Below are positions 33,996-47,657 of a DNA stretch of 64,000 bases, piece after piece (positions within the stretch are counted from its first letter, which is position 1; the number at the start of each line of letters is the position of its first letter). The position numbers were made by a program, and so were the translations under genes. The stretch covers positions 240,950,332 to 241,014,331 of the forward strand of contig NC_081409.1 of assembly GCF_030272615.1 (NCBI RefSeq). Reading direction: 5' to 3'. The notes beneath the pieces were generated by a model that saw only the letters and a list, made by a program, of their open reading frames with translations, was not told the DNA's origin and did not search any database. The DNA comes from Cryptomeria japonica (taxonomy: Eukaryota; Streptophyta; Pinopsida; Cupressales; Cupressaceae).

Positions 33996-36900
33996 ATGCT
34001 GAAAACAATCTCTTGGAATATCAGGGACCTTGAGGCTCCTGATAGGAAATATATCATCAAGAGATTCCTTAATGGACATAAAGACATGGATTGTCTCCTT
34101 CTTCAAGAGATAAAATCTGTCGGCTTCACTTTGCAAATCGGCCTCAAGTGTATTTGGAGAGAGGCTACATCTTTTGTCACTAACCATTCCAAGGGTAAAA
34201 ATTGTACAGCCATACTGCTTAGTCCTAGATGGGCTAACAAAGTGATTAACTGGGGATAATCCCCCTATGCTAGGGCTATTTGGGTTTCTATTCAGCTGGA
34301 TGACCAAAAGTTTGGAATCTGTTCTATATATGCCCCTAATGACTATAGAGAGAGGGGGGAGATTTGGAACTAGCTAGCAGGTTTGGAGGACATCCCTTGG
34401 ATTATGGGGGGTGATTTCAATATGATTGAGCATGCAAATGACAAAAAAGGAGGCAATAAGTTTGAATGGAAGGGTATGGAAAGGTTGCAGTGGGACAAAA
34501 TGATTAATAAACTACATCTTTTTGACCCTATTGCTGGAAGGAAAGACCATTTGAACACTATGTGGTATACTTGGTGTAATTACCAATAGCTGAATAAGAG
34601 AATCTATTGCAGGCTGGACATATTTTACTTCAATAAAAATCACTTTGACATTGGCAAAGGAACTCATGGGGATCAATACTTTGTCTCCCCATACACACTG
34701 TCAGACCATCACCCCATACTAATGGGTATTGATCTCTCCTCCTCTGGTCACCCCCCCTCTACAAGATCTGCTTCCTTCACTTTAAACACTAGGCTCTTGG
34801 AGGATGAGGATCTCTACTCTGCCCTGGCCTTCATCAGATTGTTTAACATGAAAGGGCAACACCGACTTTCTAATATTGACAAATGAAATATGAACATTAA
34901 AAGTTGGACCACCCTCTGCCAAACAGTAGGGAAAAAGAAAGACAAGGATGTCAGGAGGGTAGAGAGGCTACTACAGGAAGATCTATGTAATGCAGAGATG
35001 AATCTCCATGACTGACCTAATGATGAAAGCCTTACTAACACCTTGGTATCAACCAAGAACCAGCTTAGGAAAATTCGGAATGAGAAGGTTAGAGGGTTGA
35101 AAACCAGGGCCAAATTGAATTGGTTGGATTTGGGGGACAAGGGCTCAATTTTTTTCTTCCAAATGCTTAAGGTCAAAGAGGAAAAAGAGAGCATCAGTGC
35201 TATTTGGGGAAACAATACCCACACTACTGACACAAAGGAGATCCTCAAGTGCTTCACTCAGTTCTACCAAAACTTACTCACTGCAGCAAATGTAAATGAT
35301 GAACATAGGGTTGTCAAGGTGCTCATTAAGGATTTGATCCCACCTAAGCTTAATGAGGAGGACATTGATATTGTAGGGAGTCCCATCTCAAAAGAGGAAA
35401 TTGGAAAGGCCATCTCCTCAATGGAAAATGACAGATCCCTTGGACCGGATGACTTTCCAGTGAAATTTTACGAGAAGAATATTAGGTGGATTGTTGGTGA
35501 CCTACATAGCCTATATCTAAAAGCTACTAATCAAGGAAATTTGGGCAAAGAAATCAACCAAGGGGTGATCAAGCTCATCCCTAAGGAGGGGGACAAGACA
35601 TTGCTAAAGAACTGGAGGCCTATCACATTGTTAAATGTCTCCTATAAGATCTTGGCCAAAGTGGTGGCTAATAGGCTGGTTAAAATCCTTCCAAATATAA
35701 ATAGTCCTACCCAAACTGGCTTTGTTAAAGGCAGATATATCCTTGAAAATTTGATCATCTGTTGGGAATCACTCAAGTGGGCTAAGGAATCAAGGCAAAA
35801 TGGGGCCATTTTATTGATTGATTTTGAAAAGGCATATGATAGGATAGAGTGGAGCTTCATAATTCAGATGTTGGTGAGCCTAGGGTTCCCGGAGACATTC
35901 TGTAGGATGGTTCAAACTTTATTCTACGAGGCCAATGTTGTTGTTGATGTAAATGGAATCAGATTTGATAATATTGTTCTTTCCATGTCAATAAGATAGG
36001 GTTGCCCACTTTCCCTAGCCTTATTTGTGTTGGTTGTTGATGCTATGTATTATGTTCTTAAGGATCACAATATGACCCCTAGGATCAAAGGCATCTCTCT
36101 CCCTAATAAAGAGGAAATTATCAATGTTCAGTTTGTTGATGATACATCTATCCTTCTTGTCTTGGAAGAGGAGAACCTATCCTCTCTGTTGCACAACATT
36201 GAAATCTTTTGCAAGGCTTCAGGCAGCAAAATTGCTCTCCATAAATCAACCTTGCTAGGATGGACTGATTCCCCCGCTAATTGGCTTTCTAAATTTGACC
36301 TAGAATGGGGAGGACCGAACCTAATCACTAGATATCTGGGTATCCCCTTCTCTATCTCCTTGAATTTGAAAGAAATGTGGGAGTGGTTCAGGAATAAGGT
36401 GGATAAAAAACTGAATAAATGGAACAAAAACTACCTCTCCCTAGCATGTTAGTTTCAGGTCTATCAAAAAATCTTGTCTTCATACAACATCTATTACTCC
36501 TCAGCCTGGCTATTCAGTAATTACCAGTTCAATTATCTTCAAAAACAAATTAGGAAATTTCTATGGTCGGATGGGAAGTGAAACAAGAAACAACATGTTG
36601 TAAAATGGGATTGGTGTATTAGATCTAAGATGCAGGGGGGCATGGGCCTCAAAGACCTCAAAATTCAGGGCTTGATTTCTGGCAATTTTGAGATCTCTCC
36701 TGCTAGCTCAGAGGTCTTTAAGTCCATATGGAGGGCTTGGAACCATGTCAAAAAATTTATCAGTAACAATGGCATTGTTGATAATAAGGGTACTCTCAAC
36801 TTGGGCAAATCTATATGGTGGAATATTCTACATAATGGGAAGCAACTGGCATGCCTTCAAGGGTGCTCAACCTTGAAATGGCACAACTTGGGCCTTGTTA

Positions 36901-37954
36901 CTTTTGAACACATCTTGAAAGATGGTTCTCTGATTTCTTGGGATGCTCTTAGTTCGGCTTTCAACCTCCCCATCTCCCAAGCTAGAACCTACAATGTCCT
37001 CAAGACTGCACTAGACCCCATCCTCTCCTCATCTTCCCCTCCTTCGCTCTCCCCTATTTCTTCCCTTTGTTGGGTTGACAGCTCTCCCTCCCTCTAATGA
37101 AAGCCAAACTTTTATACTCTTCCCTTGTTGATTCTAAAGATATCCTAACTCATCTCAATAATGTTTGGAACCTCACCTGGGATTCTAAAAAGTGGCACTT
37201 TGCTCTCAAGAGATTCTAGTTTGCTCCGCTTGAACCAAAAAAGAAGTTCTTTGCTTGGAAACTTCTGCTTCACAAGCTCCCTCTTAAAGACAATAATGGC
37301 AACCCCCTATTGTGTAAATTATGTCATCTCCCTGAATCTGTGCTACATATCTTTTTTGAGTGTCACTTCGCCAAAGAGGTGTAAAAATTATTTGGTCTTT
37401 CAATTGATACTAAATGTCTTACTATTGATGAGGTGGTCCTTGGTTATATTAAAGGTGGCAAGAAATATGCTAATCTCTTTTGGTTTGTTCTCTCCTTGGA
37501 AATTCTTTGGATCATTTGGAAATCTAGGAATGATGATGTGTTTATTGGCAAGGGTAGATACCTCACTGGGTCTCTTAGGAAACTCATTCTTTACCTTGTT
37601 GCTATGCAGGTCACAGTGGTTCTCCGCCTTGATGAGGGCAAATTTGACACATGGTTGAACGATGGTGCAACATATGTCTTCATCAGGGAGTTGTCTCATG
37701 GATTTACCTGGGACCAAATGGGAAGTAATAAGACATGCTTTGAGCAGGCATTAATGAAATTTATGCAAGAGATGGAGGTAAGACAACAGAGAGAGGACTT
37801 CACTCAGATGGAACTGGAAGGACTACCTACCCACCCTTTTAGAGACCAGTTCATGTACAGGTATGGTGCGAGGGCGAATTGGGATGGACTGCCTGGCTCC
37901 CCCCTCTGGGAGATAATACTGATCCTGACTCCTCCTTCCTTTTTAGCTAGTTGA
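33996..37954 (+). pseudogene. LINE-3 ORF2 (endonuclease / reverse transcriptase / zf-RVT), no RNase H
   Basis: The endonuclease is readable from MLKTISWNIRDLEAP through GGDFNMIEH to LSDHHPILMG. The reverse transcriptase at 35400-36450 has GVIKLIPKEGD, NWRPITLLNVSYKI, QTGFVKGR, LLIDFEKAYDRIEW, SIR*GCPLS and QFVDDTSILL. The zinc finger is at about 37310-37380 (CKLCHLPESVLHIFFEC). Over ten stops interrupt it, several at conserved Gln or Trp codons. The C-terminus (to 37954) has no RNase H motif. Confidence 0.9.
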
Positions 37955-38217
37955 TAACATGTTCCTTTTATGATATACTACTAATATGGGACCTCCAATA
38001 CTGTATTTTTGTAAATTTTGGGATATATTATGTATTATTTCCTATGCTTCATCCGTAACCTATATGTAATCGACATATGATATGGGCTGTGGGTTTTCCA
38101 ACCATGATTTTTTTGATACTGTGAGTCCTATCTGATAGATGATTGTGTGTTTTCTAGCCACGACTTTTGAATATTGTAATGTTGTTCTATGATACTTAAT
38201 ACAAAAAATATTTAACC

Positions 38218-40440
38218 CACTTCAAGAATAAATCTAATTTACCATAATTGATTGCATAAAGATAATGCCTTCATAAAAAAAAAAAATTATATATATATAT
38301 ATATATACCTCATAAAAAGAAAGAAATGAAGTCATAAACATTATTATGATAGCGCTGTTAACAACAACGAAAACATAAAATAATGACAGTGTTGTATAAA
38401 ATAGCGAACGCATTTTTTTTCTTTTAAATAGCGAACACTTTAATTTTATCGCTAGGGTAAATGCTTTGGTGGCGAGTGCTACCAAATGGTAGCAGTCGCT
38501 ACCAAGCAGTAGCGCTGCTACCCTATGGTAGAAAATGCTACCATCCCACATGGTGGGGTATACCCAGCCAGGCGGGGGGTAAAAAGTATTTTTTTTATTA
38601 TTATTTTTTTTCATTTTTTTTTTAAATACTTTATACATAAAACACATTTTCTGCAAACCCAAAATATCTCTGCTAAAAAAACAGAGAACAGAAAAAATAA
38701 ATAAATAAATAAATTGAAAGGAAATATTTGATAAGATTTTTGTTTACCAAATAATGCATAAAAGTCCCAAATCTAAAGATCTTGGGAAAAAATTCAAGAG
38801 AATCTTAAGCAAATAGAGGGGATTTAATTCATTTCTTCATTTCTTCACACACAAGAAAAATCATTGAATCACACAAAGAGGGCAAATTGACAAAATTTTG
38901 CTAGCATTACCCCCTGATTTTTAACAAATAAAAACTTGCAAACATACAGTAAACAAAACCTATTTCTTGCCACTCAAATAGAGAGAATTAATCAAAACTA
39001 AATTTTGCACAAACTTGAAAGCACACAAGCAACTAGATTTTGGACAATCTCTTCAACAAAAAAAAACATATTGATTTGGGATTTGATTAAATTCAAGAGC
39101 AAACTACTCTATTTCCAAACCAAACTTTCAATCTAGAGTTTCCAATAAGATTTTAAAAAATTCCAATCACACACACAGGAAGAATCTCAAAACATTTAAT
39201 TTTTTTGCAACAAAAGAAAGAGTAAAATCTACCCAACCTGAAAAGCAATCCAGGAAGAAAACTATAGAAGAGCTTCAATCCTGCACACCAAATCCACAAT
39301 CCAGATTTCTACTCCCAAATGGTTTCCAAATTTTGGCTTTCAAAAATTCCTCCTTCACTTCCCGTGTACTCACAGGTAATATAGGAAAAATATTTTTAAC
39401 CTAAACTTTTAGGTTAAAAGTTTTCCTCAACCAATAGGAATATAATATTTAAAAAGTAAAAAATCTAATTTTCCCCTTTTTCATGACAATTCTTTTAATC
39501 AAAAATAAAAAACTAAAAGCTAACAACAAGGTCAATGTGAATTGCTTTTTATTTATTTTATTTTCTCCATATGAATTTAGCTCAACATTTACACTAAAAT
39601 TCTAATAGCATAGCATTTAACTTATTTCTTTTTTAAATAAATTAATACAACTATTTTTACAAATATAACATGCAATTTAACCATTTAAACTTAACAACTC
39701 CATTTATTTAATTAAATCAATAAACACAAGGGCATATTAATTAAATTAAATACACCTATATGAAATAATACAATTCATTCAGATTAACTTTTCTAACTAG
39801 CAGGAGGCACACAAAATGAGAAATAACCACTAGACGACTCACAAAACGAAAATGCCAAAGCACTATGACTCACAACCAGTCAAACAGGAAATGATGACCA
39901 ACTGACAACACTCACATGAGTGTAACTGCGGGTCAATTTAGGGTCTAACAACTATCTCCTCCACTCCCATCAGACAAATAAGGTACGCTCAGACCTGTGA
40001 AACCAAGTGGAGTCGATACCCCATACCTACTTGGTACTTGTACCTACAATGTCCTGCATCAAAGAACCACACGTGCATATAGACAAATATATAAACAGAC
40101 ATGACACGCACACCGATGAAGGAGAATCATGACGTTTCCTGTCTCACCGAAGTGAGTGAAGGAAAATCATCCCCTCGCACCCCATACACTTGCAAACACA
40201 AAACATGTATATAATGCATCGCACATATAAAGTAAATATGTCAGTCCATGACAATAATCCATAAAATCACATTTAACATAAATAAGGAAATGTTACATGA
40301 AAGCATACACTACGAATCAAATTAAAGCATGTAATAACATCGCATAAAGTCTGAATCAAATATAACAATAATGTATCCACTAAACAGTCAACTAAAGTTA
40401 AACATGAGTCTAAAAAGTCTGATCGAGAAGGGGTACTACA
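38218..40440. other. Right part of the LTR-like block, non-coding
   Basis: It is AT-rich with a GC-richer patch near 38440-38580 that repeats GCTACC and GGTAGC words in both orientations (GCTACCAAATGGTAGC, GCTACCCTATGGTAG). It has no frame and no relation to the left part. Confidence 0.55.
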
Positions 40441-40445
40441 CTACC

Positions 40446-41300
40446 TTTTGGCCTCACAAATGCCCCAACCACCTTTCAGTCATGTAGATTTCGTAAAAAT
40501 TTAAGGAAATTCTTACTTATATTATTTGATGACATTATTATCTATAGAAAGACATGGAAAGATCACCTCCAACATATTGAAGAAGTCTTAAGTAACTTGG
40601 AAACAAAATCCTTGTTTTCTAAGGCTTCAAAATGTAAGTTTGGCCTATAAGGGATCCTTTAATTAGGTCACAAAATCAATGCAAAGGGAGTAAGTGTTGA
40701 CACAAAAATGATTAAAGCCATTAAGGAATGGCCAAAACCCAAAACCTTAACTCAACTTAGAGAATTTGTGGAACTATGTAGTTATTACAGGTGCTTTGTA
40801 AAAGGGTTTTGTAGAATAGCCGCCCCACTCATAGACTTGACCAAAAAGGGAGCCTTTATGTGGAGTGAAGTATCACAACAAGATTTTGAGAAGCTAAAAG
40901 AAGCAATGAGCTCATGCATTGTCCTAGCCATCCTCGACTTCACACTACCCTTTGAATTACAGTGTGATGCCTTTGGAGAAGGAATTGGAGCAATTCTCAT
41001 GCAAAATAAGCATCCCATAACATTTGAAAGCCGCAAGATTACAAAAACTAAGAGACACTATTCAATTTATGATAAATATATATATTGGTCATCATGCATG
41101 CATTGGCCAATTTTAGATAGTACTTGGTTTGCAAAAAATTCAATGTCAAAACAAACCATAATAATCTAAGATTCTTTGTGAATCAAAAAAATCTAAATGA
41201 CCATAGACAAAAATGGGTAAGAAAAATCTAAGCCTATAATTTTGATATTGGGTATGTCAAATAAACCAATAATGTGGTAGTAGATATCTTGTCCAAATGA
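40446..41300 (+). pseudogene. Chromovirus reverse transcriptase 3' half and RNase H
   Basis: The protein resumes FGLTNAPTTFQ, then LFDDIIIYRKTWKDH (catalytic Asp pair kept) and the connection sequence KEWPKPKTLTQLREF. RNase H follows with FELQCDAFGEGIGA and FESRKI. A frameshift near 41080 and several stops follow. Confidence 0.9.
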
Positions 41301-41449
41301 CGCCATCTAAACACCATAACAAGCATCATAAGAGTTGGAAAAATGACATAATTACAAGTGGAGTATGCCAGAGACCCACAAGACAAAGAGATACTAGAAA
41401 GAAATATGCCAAAAAATGAGTACAAAGTAGTTGGAGAGTATATAAGGAT

Positions 41450-42210
41450 AGGATATTCCTTGTGCTGAAGGGTAAAATTATGAAGGAGTACCTTGACAAC
41501 CCTTTATCGGGTCACTGAAGATACTTTAAAACTTATAAGTAGATACATGAAAATTAATCTTGGAGGGGCTTGAAAAAAGATAACCTAAAATATGTACAAG
41601 AGTGCATGACCTGCCAAAGAAACAAAACTGAGCAAAACCACCCAGCGGGTCTTCTACAACCCTTACCCATCCCTAATAAAAAATAGGAAAGTGTCTCAAT
41701 GGATTTAATAACTAGATTACCTAAAGTATGATGAAAATATTGCATTTATGTGATAGTGGATTGAATCACCAAATATGCTCACTTTTTTTCAATATCTACT
41801 AAGTATAGGGCACTCCAAATAACATTATTCTTCAAGGAAATCTTTAGACTACATGACAAAGAACATAATCAGTGACTGAGATAGTCATTTCCTTAGCCAA
41901 TTTTGGCAAGAACTTTTTTGATTGGCAAGACCTGATCTTACTCCCAACACAAGTTACCACCCTCAAACAGATGGGCAAACTAAAATCATCAACACGTGGA
42001 TAGAAGGGTACTTAAGGAATCATGCCATTGGCCAACATAACACATCAATTAAATGGTTGCATTTAGGGGAGTATTTCTACAATGCCACTCACTATATGTT
42101 GATCAGGATGAGTCTATTTAAGGCCTTATATGGGAATGGGGTCATCTCCTTTGGAAGTTTGGTCATCCAAGATATTAGAGTATTAGGAGCCAAAGATTTT
42201 GTACATATAA
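41450..42210 (+). pseudogene. Chromovirus integrase, N-terminal and catalytic parts
   Basis: The zinc-binding end (ECMTCQRNKTEQ) and core (TSYHPQTDGQTKIIN, YLRNH) are readable. The third catalytic residue, normally Glu in QTE, is Lys (AAA). The frame reads AKDFVHI up to the second insertion at about 42210. Confidence 0.85.
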
Positions 42211-44469
42211 TGCTTGCCCAGAAACCCTAGACAAATAAGCTAGATTCTATCTACAAATATGGAATAATTTTTTTAATCTATAACTTAATGAAGGTACATC
42301 CACATGATTAAACATGATAAACTATGTATATTATTAACTTTTAAATGAAATATAAGGTAATCCTAACAAGCCTTATACTCTAGGGCAACTAAACACCATT
42401 AATGACTTAACATTCACTGCAACTAAGATAAGATGATATCATTATTGAATTCAATTACAATCACTACCCTAATTGTCATTTCCAACAAAAGAAGTCTAAT
42501 TAATTTATTATTAACTTTATCCATAATCAACTAGGTTCATTCATTAACCTAACATTTGCATCAATGAGTATACATTGAGAACAATTAATTATTATTCGTT
42601 CAATCATAAAGAATCCTTTCCTATGTATAAATTAATTCACAAGTATATATAAATCAACACATTTATTTCTTATAATAAATTTCATCAATCTAATTTCATT
42701 AAATACATGATATTAAACTATATCTATGTTAACACCAAAATACCTAGGTAATAATTTCCTTAAATGCTCACATGCATTCATCATAAAAGGCATACTAACT
42801 TGTTATACTAAGTTCATTTAATCCAATTTCTTTAAGATCCTATGATAGCAACTTAATATGATATGAATCATATTCCTATCTTAATTCCAATATTTACAAT
42901 TCATAAATTACTTCTTCATTGGGTTGGCATACTATAATGCAGACTACATTATAATACAACATGACACAACACTACAAAAGATGTAAATTACATGATACAA
43001 TTTTCATCATAATACATCAAGGTATCCTTCACGTTGGATATGAATATGTGCCATAATACAAGGATCATATAGTATCTCAATACATGAAGACCATGAATAT
43101 ACATAATTTATAACATGAATATGTTGATGCCGAAATGATTGAGGAGCCACCAAGCACCGCGAACAACTCAACATGAAGACATCCCAATGGTAAAAGGCTT
43201 CAACCAATTGACCATGTGGAACCAAAAGGCCCACCCCCCGAGCTAGGAGATGACAATAGGGCCCTCAAGCACACAAGAAAGGATAAGAAATACAAGGTCC
43301 AAACTTACTTCCATCGGGTAAGATCATGATCAAGGCACACATAGATGGATCACATAACAAGTATACTCTAGAAGCTATAAAATAGGAGTAGGACACTAGT
43401 GCTCACAAGGGGAGAGTGTCATCACATAGCTTCATATGAGTTATCCTGGCAGGTCTCCATAGGCCCTAGCCCCCATCCTGGATTATCTTAGCATCCTCTC
43501 TCGACCCGCGACCCCCATTCAAAACTCATGCGGAACCAACATACATTTAAAGAGGACAAGGTAGTTGATCATGCCATTCCAGGCCTTCCCACCTCATCTT
43601 GAGCCTAAACGAGCATTCAAGCCATGAACAGGGCACACTTTATCTTGATTGACTATCCAACCCCCTAATTCATTATTTAGGTTATCACTTATTAAGCAAC
43701 TCTCCCAATGGGTTATCCTGCAATCACTTTAGGATCTCAGCCCCCATGTAGAGCCACCCCCCCTCATGGCACTAAGCCTACTCAAAGTAAACTCCAAGGC
43801 ATAGGATAAACTTCATCTAGTAATGCATCAAAATGTGTTATCGAGGGAATTCAAAACCAACGTCACAACTTGGCCACATACATCTCTATCTCAGGGAAAC
43901 ACCCTCTAAGGTACACATGGATAATCAAACCATAAGTCATTTCACCATACAATAACCATAATAGGACAAGTGGCATAGAATACTAGCCAATTATTATCAC
44001 ATAAATAAACACTATAAATTATAAAAATGTCGCATATAAAATTATATTTCATTTCACTCCTTAAATAACAACTCAAACCCCACATCTACAGAACTACAAA
44101 GGATGAGAAGAATAAAAAATAAAAAAAAATAAATAAAAGCAATACTTCTGAAAGAGAAAAGTGGAAATAAATTTTATAGAGCACATTCTTAAAGTAAATA
44201 ATAAAAAAAAAATCTTTTGAAGTAATACTTTTTAAGTAAAGAATGAATGATTAAAATGTATTGTTTATAATTTAATTAGACATACCTTATTTTTAAAGAA
44301 AGCAAATCTAAGTATAAAAAGCTAAAAGAAAGCCTAACTATTCTTCACATGGCTATGAGAGTATTAATAACAAGTGCCACGTAGTGGCTAGTACTTGTCG
44401 TTTAGATTTGTAATAGTAATTGAGTATGCATTTTTGCAAACAATTAGCAAATACAAGAGATTAATAATT

Positions 44470-45020
44470 TTGTAACCATAACTTAATTGAATCCTAACCC
44501 CAATTAAGTTGTAATATTATTTGAACCCTATCTATAATCCCTAACCTAAATTGAATGCTAATTTAACCATTACCCTTACCCTATTTTAACTCTAATAAAA
44601 TTTCTCTAATTCCTATTATAACTCTAATCTAAATTGAATTGTATTCCTAATCTCTTTGAATCCTAACCATAATTTAACCCTAACCCTAATTCAAAAGTTT
44701 CACCTATAAGGTTAATTGATCCTTAACTTTAACTCAAATCCTTACCCTAATCATGTTCGAAATATAACCATAATTTAATCCAAACTCAAAAAATTATTTT
44801 ATAACTTTAATTAAACACTAATTGAATCATAGTTCTAACCCTAATTGAACCCTACTCCTAATTAAACTCTAACACTAAGCTATAAATAAAATCCTAATAG
44901 AACTATAATCTTAACCCTATTTGTAATAGCAATTGAATATAATCATAGTTCTAACCCTAATTGAACCCTACTCCTAATTAAACTCTAACATTGTTAGCAA
45001 ATAGAAGAGGTTAATAATTT
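44470..45020. repeat. Degenerate CCCTAA/CCCTAATT tract with a 50-bp exact duplication
   Basis: AACCCTAATTGAACCCTA-type phrases recur. 44825-44874 and 44941-44990 are identical 50-mers starting AATCATAGTTCTAACCC. The phrase TTAGCAAATA...GAGRTTAATAATTT brackets the tract at about 44446 and 44995. Confidence 0.8.
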
Positions 45021-45579
45021 ATAATGTATTAATTATAATGAATAGGTAATCAAAGAACTCAATCAAACTAGTACATATAAATGTAATAAATAAATGAGAG
45101 GTTTAATAAAACTATTAATTTAATAAATTTATGTAAACAATATTTATTTATTTTCAATTTAGAATACTAAAACTCATCTAAAATTTAATATTTATTTGAG
45201 AATGTGATTAGTGAACAAATCATAAATTATACTTAAATAGTAGTAAAGAAAATTTAAATATTTACTTGTAGCAAAAGAGAGGAAAGTGAGAACATTTTTT
45301 TTTATATTACATTGTATTAATATTCATTATATTATTTTTTCACTGATATTCATTGTATTATTTTTTTAAACATTGTTATTTTTTAATATATTACAATAAT
45401 ATTTATTTAATGAAATAATATTCAATCTTAATCATAATTTAATCTTATATTTAAATTTTATTATAAAAAATGTTAATTTTATGTTATTATTGTTAAAATT
45501 ATTAAATTATTATTTTTTATTATTCTAATTACTAAAATATTATATTATTGACTTATTATATTATTATCAATATTAATAT

Positions 45580-45908
45580 TGTTAGAGTAATCATTTATTA
45601 GCTAGTAATTATTTATTTAATTATTACTCTATTATACTTTATGCTTAAGCTAAACTTAGGAATCTTATAATTCTTTAGGGTTTTCTCCTTTAGGGTTTCG
45701 AGTATCCTTTTATAAGGATTCTCTCTTTGTATTTTCATAACAACTGTAATTATCGAATTGCATCCTTGTTGCACAATCAATATGACTCCTCTTTTCTGGA
45801 TCTCTGAATTATGACCTCCATAGCTATTTTGCTTCTCTCTTTCTGTGACAGGTTTGCATGCAGGTGATCTTTGGGAGCTGTAGAGTTGATTTTTTCTCAG
45901 CTCCAATA
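45580..45908 (+). repeat. 5' LTR of the small element
   Basis: It runs from TGTTAGAGTAATC to AGCTCCAATA and is 329 bp, the same length as the 3' LTR with a modest number of substitutions. AATTCTTTAGGGTTTTCTCC and CAATATGACTCCTCTTTTC are shared. Confidence 0.9.
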
Positions 45909-45920
45909 TGGTATCAAAGC
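45909..45920 (+). promoter_or_regulatory. Primer-binding site, tRNA-iMet type
   Basis: TGGTATCAAAGC follows the LTR directly. One base differs from TGGTATCAGAGC. Confidence 0.85.
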
Positions 45921-46219
45921 TCCAAATATGCATGCCCCTATTCTCTTCATGAGAGATTTTGGGCCTTGTTCTTCAGATCTGTGTATTCGGGGGTTTGTGC
46001 AGTTGTTTTTTTTCCATTCTAGGGGTAGCTGATTTTTTAGTACATTTTGGTGCCAAAAGGACCTCTTAGTTGGATTCAGAAGGTTGATTCCATGAATTTT
46101 GATATATAATTTATCTATTTTCGATGGCAGGGGCATCTGGGACATGATTTTTTATTGGCACATTTTTCGAGGCACGAACATCCCTACAACTATACCTACA
46201 AATGCGTTAGAAAATTTTC

Positions 46220-46378
<159 letters not shown>

Positions 46379-47647
46379 ACCATCTTTATGCCCTAAAATA
46401 GGGTTTTTTTTCTTTTGGCTGTAACTTGGTCATACAGAGGCGCTTTTTCAAAAACCTTATATCATCAGAAAGCTCTTTCCGAGCTCTAGCTAGACCTAGA
46501 GGTTTGAACTTTAGAATTTTCTTTTTTGATGGCATTTTTTTCTGTCAAAGCCAGAGGTTCATTTTTTCACTTCGAGAGACATAACTTGAACATCCGAACT
46601 CTATTTTTTGAAAAATTTATATCGTTGGAAAGCTTGTTCTATGTTCTTTCCATTCATATGAGTTTTATTTCTATATTCTGCTCCAAGTATATTTTATTTA
46701 GTTTTTTTCTTTTCAGCATTCTGGTGGATAGCTTGGATGTTTTAGGTCCTGGGATCTCTTTCTTTGAGTAGGACGTCTCATGTTTGGTAGTTCTTTCTAT
46801 TTCCAGCCTTCTGTCTCTTCTGATCATTGTAGCATTTTATTTATGTAAACACACTGAGATGAAGTGCCATCATGCATTGTATACTTGAGATCTTGCACAT
46901 CTTGTACCTTATTGTACATGCACTACTTATAAAGTGCCATGGGGGGTTGATGTTTGCCTTTGTTTGCCATCTACCTTTGTCACATGAGTGTTCCTTCCAT
47001 GACATTAGCCTCATGATGTGTGTCAAGTGAGTATTCCTCCCACGATACTATGTACTTTCTATGCACCTTCAATGTTCCTGGTTCTTTGTCATGTAGTTCT
47101 TGTTGGCCATTCTTTTCAGTGTACCTGTCTCTCTCCCTTTTCAACATTATGGGGAGGTTTGTCCTATTGTTCTAGTGCTTCCTTGGTTCGATTGATCAAC
47201 TCTTCAGGCTTTGGTGTTTCATGACATCTGTATCTTCGCCATCTGATTCAAGTAGTGTCATTTGAGGGCACTCATGCAGATTACAGTCTTCTCTACCTGG
47301 TCATGTTCTATTTCAGTGGAGGTACATCAGATTAGCAGTTACTCTTCGACAGTGTTTGCAGCTATTTCATGCTTCAGTGGTGTTCTTCATGCTCTTCTTT
47401 TTTTTGTTCCTATCTTCTAGAACACTCTTGTTTGGAGGCTTCTTAGTCCTTCACTTGAGCTTTCATCTCTTCTTGGAGAGGATTTTTGTTCCCACAGGGT
47501 TTTCTCCTTTTTCTCCACTTTACAGATATTTTATTGTACTTGGGTACCTCATCAGGTCTAGTTGTCGGGACCCATTGTTGCTTTCTTGCATTTTTTACAT
47601 GTTTTTTAAGTCCTTAGTTGTTTTTTAGCTACTCCCTCAGTTCATCT

Positions 47648-47657
47648 TAAGGGGGGG
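47648..47657 (+). promoter_or_regulatory. Polypurine tract of the small element
   Basis: TTAAGGGGGGG lies immediately before the 3' LTR, as needed to prime plus-strand DNA. Confidence 0.8.

Larger units (their letters stand above)
31959..38204 (+). mobile_element. LINE-3: L1-type LINE without RNase H, in the LTR-like block
   Basis: It is flanked by AAAATATTTAACC at 31946-31958 and 38205-38217 and ends in TACTTAATACAAAAAA. It has ORF1 with an RNA-binding domain and zinc knuckle, then ORF2 with endonuclease, reverse transcriptase and zinc finger. No RNase H follows the zinc finger. It is full length but has many stops. Confidence 0.9.
30230..40440 (+). mobile_element. LTR-like insertion in the chromovirus RT, probably a solo LTR, itself split by LINE-3
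   Basis: It begins TGTAATGCCCC and ends GGGGTACTACA, imperfect inverted ends of LTR type, and is flanked by CTACC on both sides. Without LINE-3 it is about 3.95 kb and has no coding frame, primer site or internal direct repeat. A single large LTR left by recombination fits best. A non-coding LTR element with unrecognised parts is the alternative. Part of it (about 30760-31420) is related to 43120-43760 in the second insertion. Orientation cannot be told from coding. Confidence 0.75.

Noticed and set aside
45580-45908. Host promoter region
   Set aside because: It is an LTR with an exact-length partner at 47658-47986.
47018-47628. Small proteins inside the short LTR element
   Set aside because: Short frames with no domain. 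The element looks coding-free.
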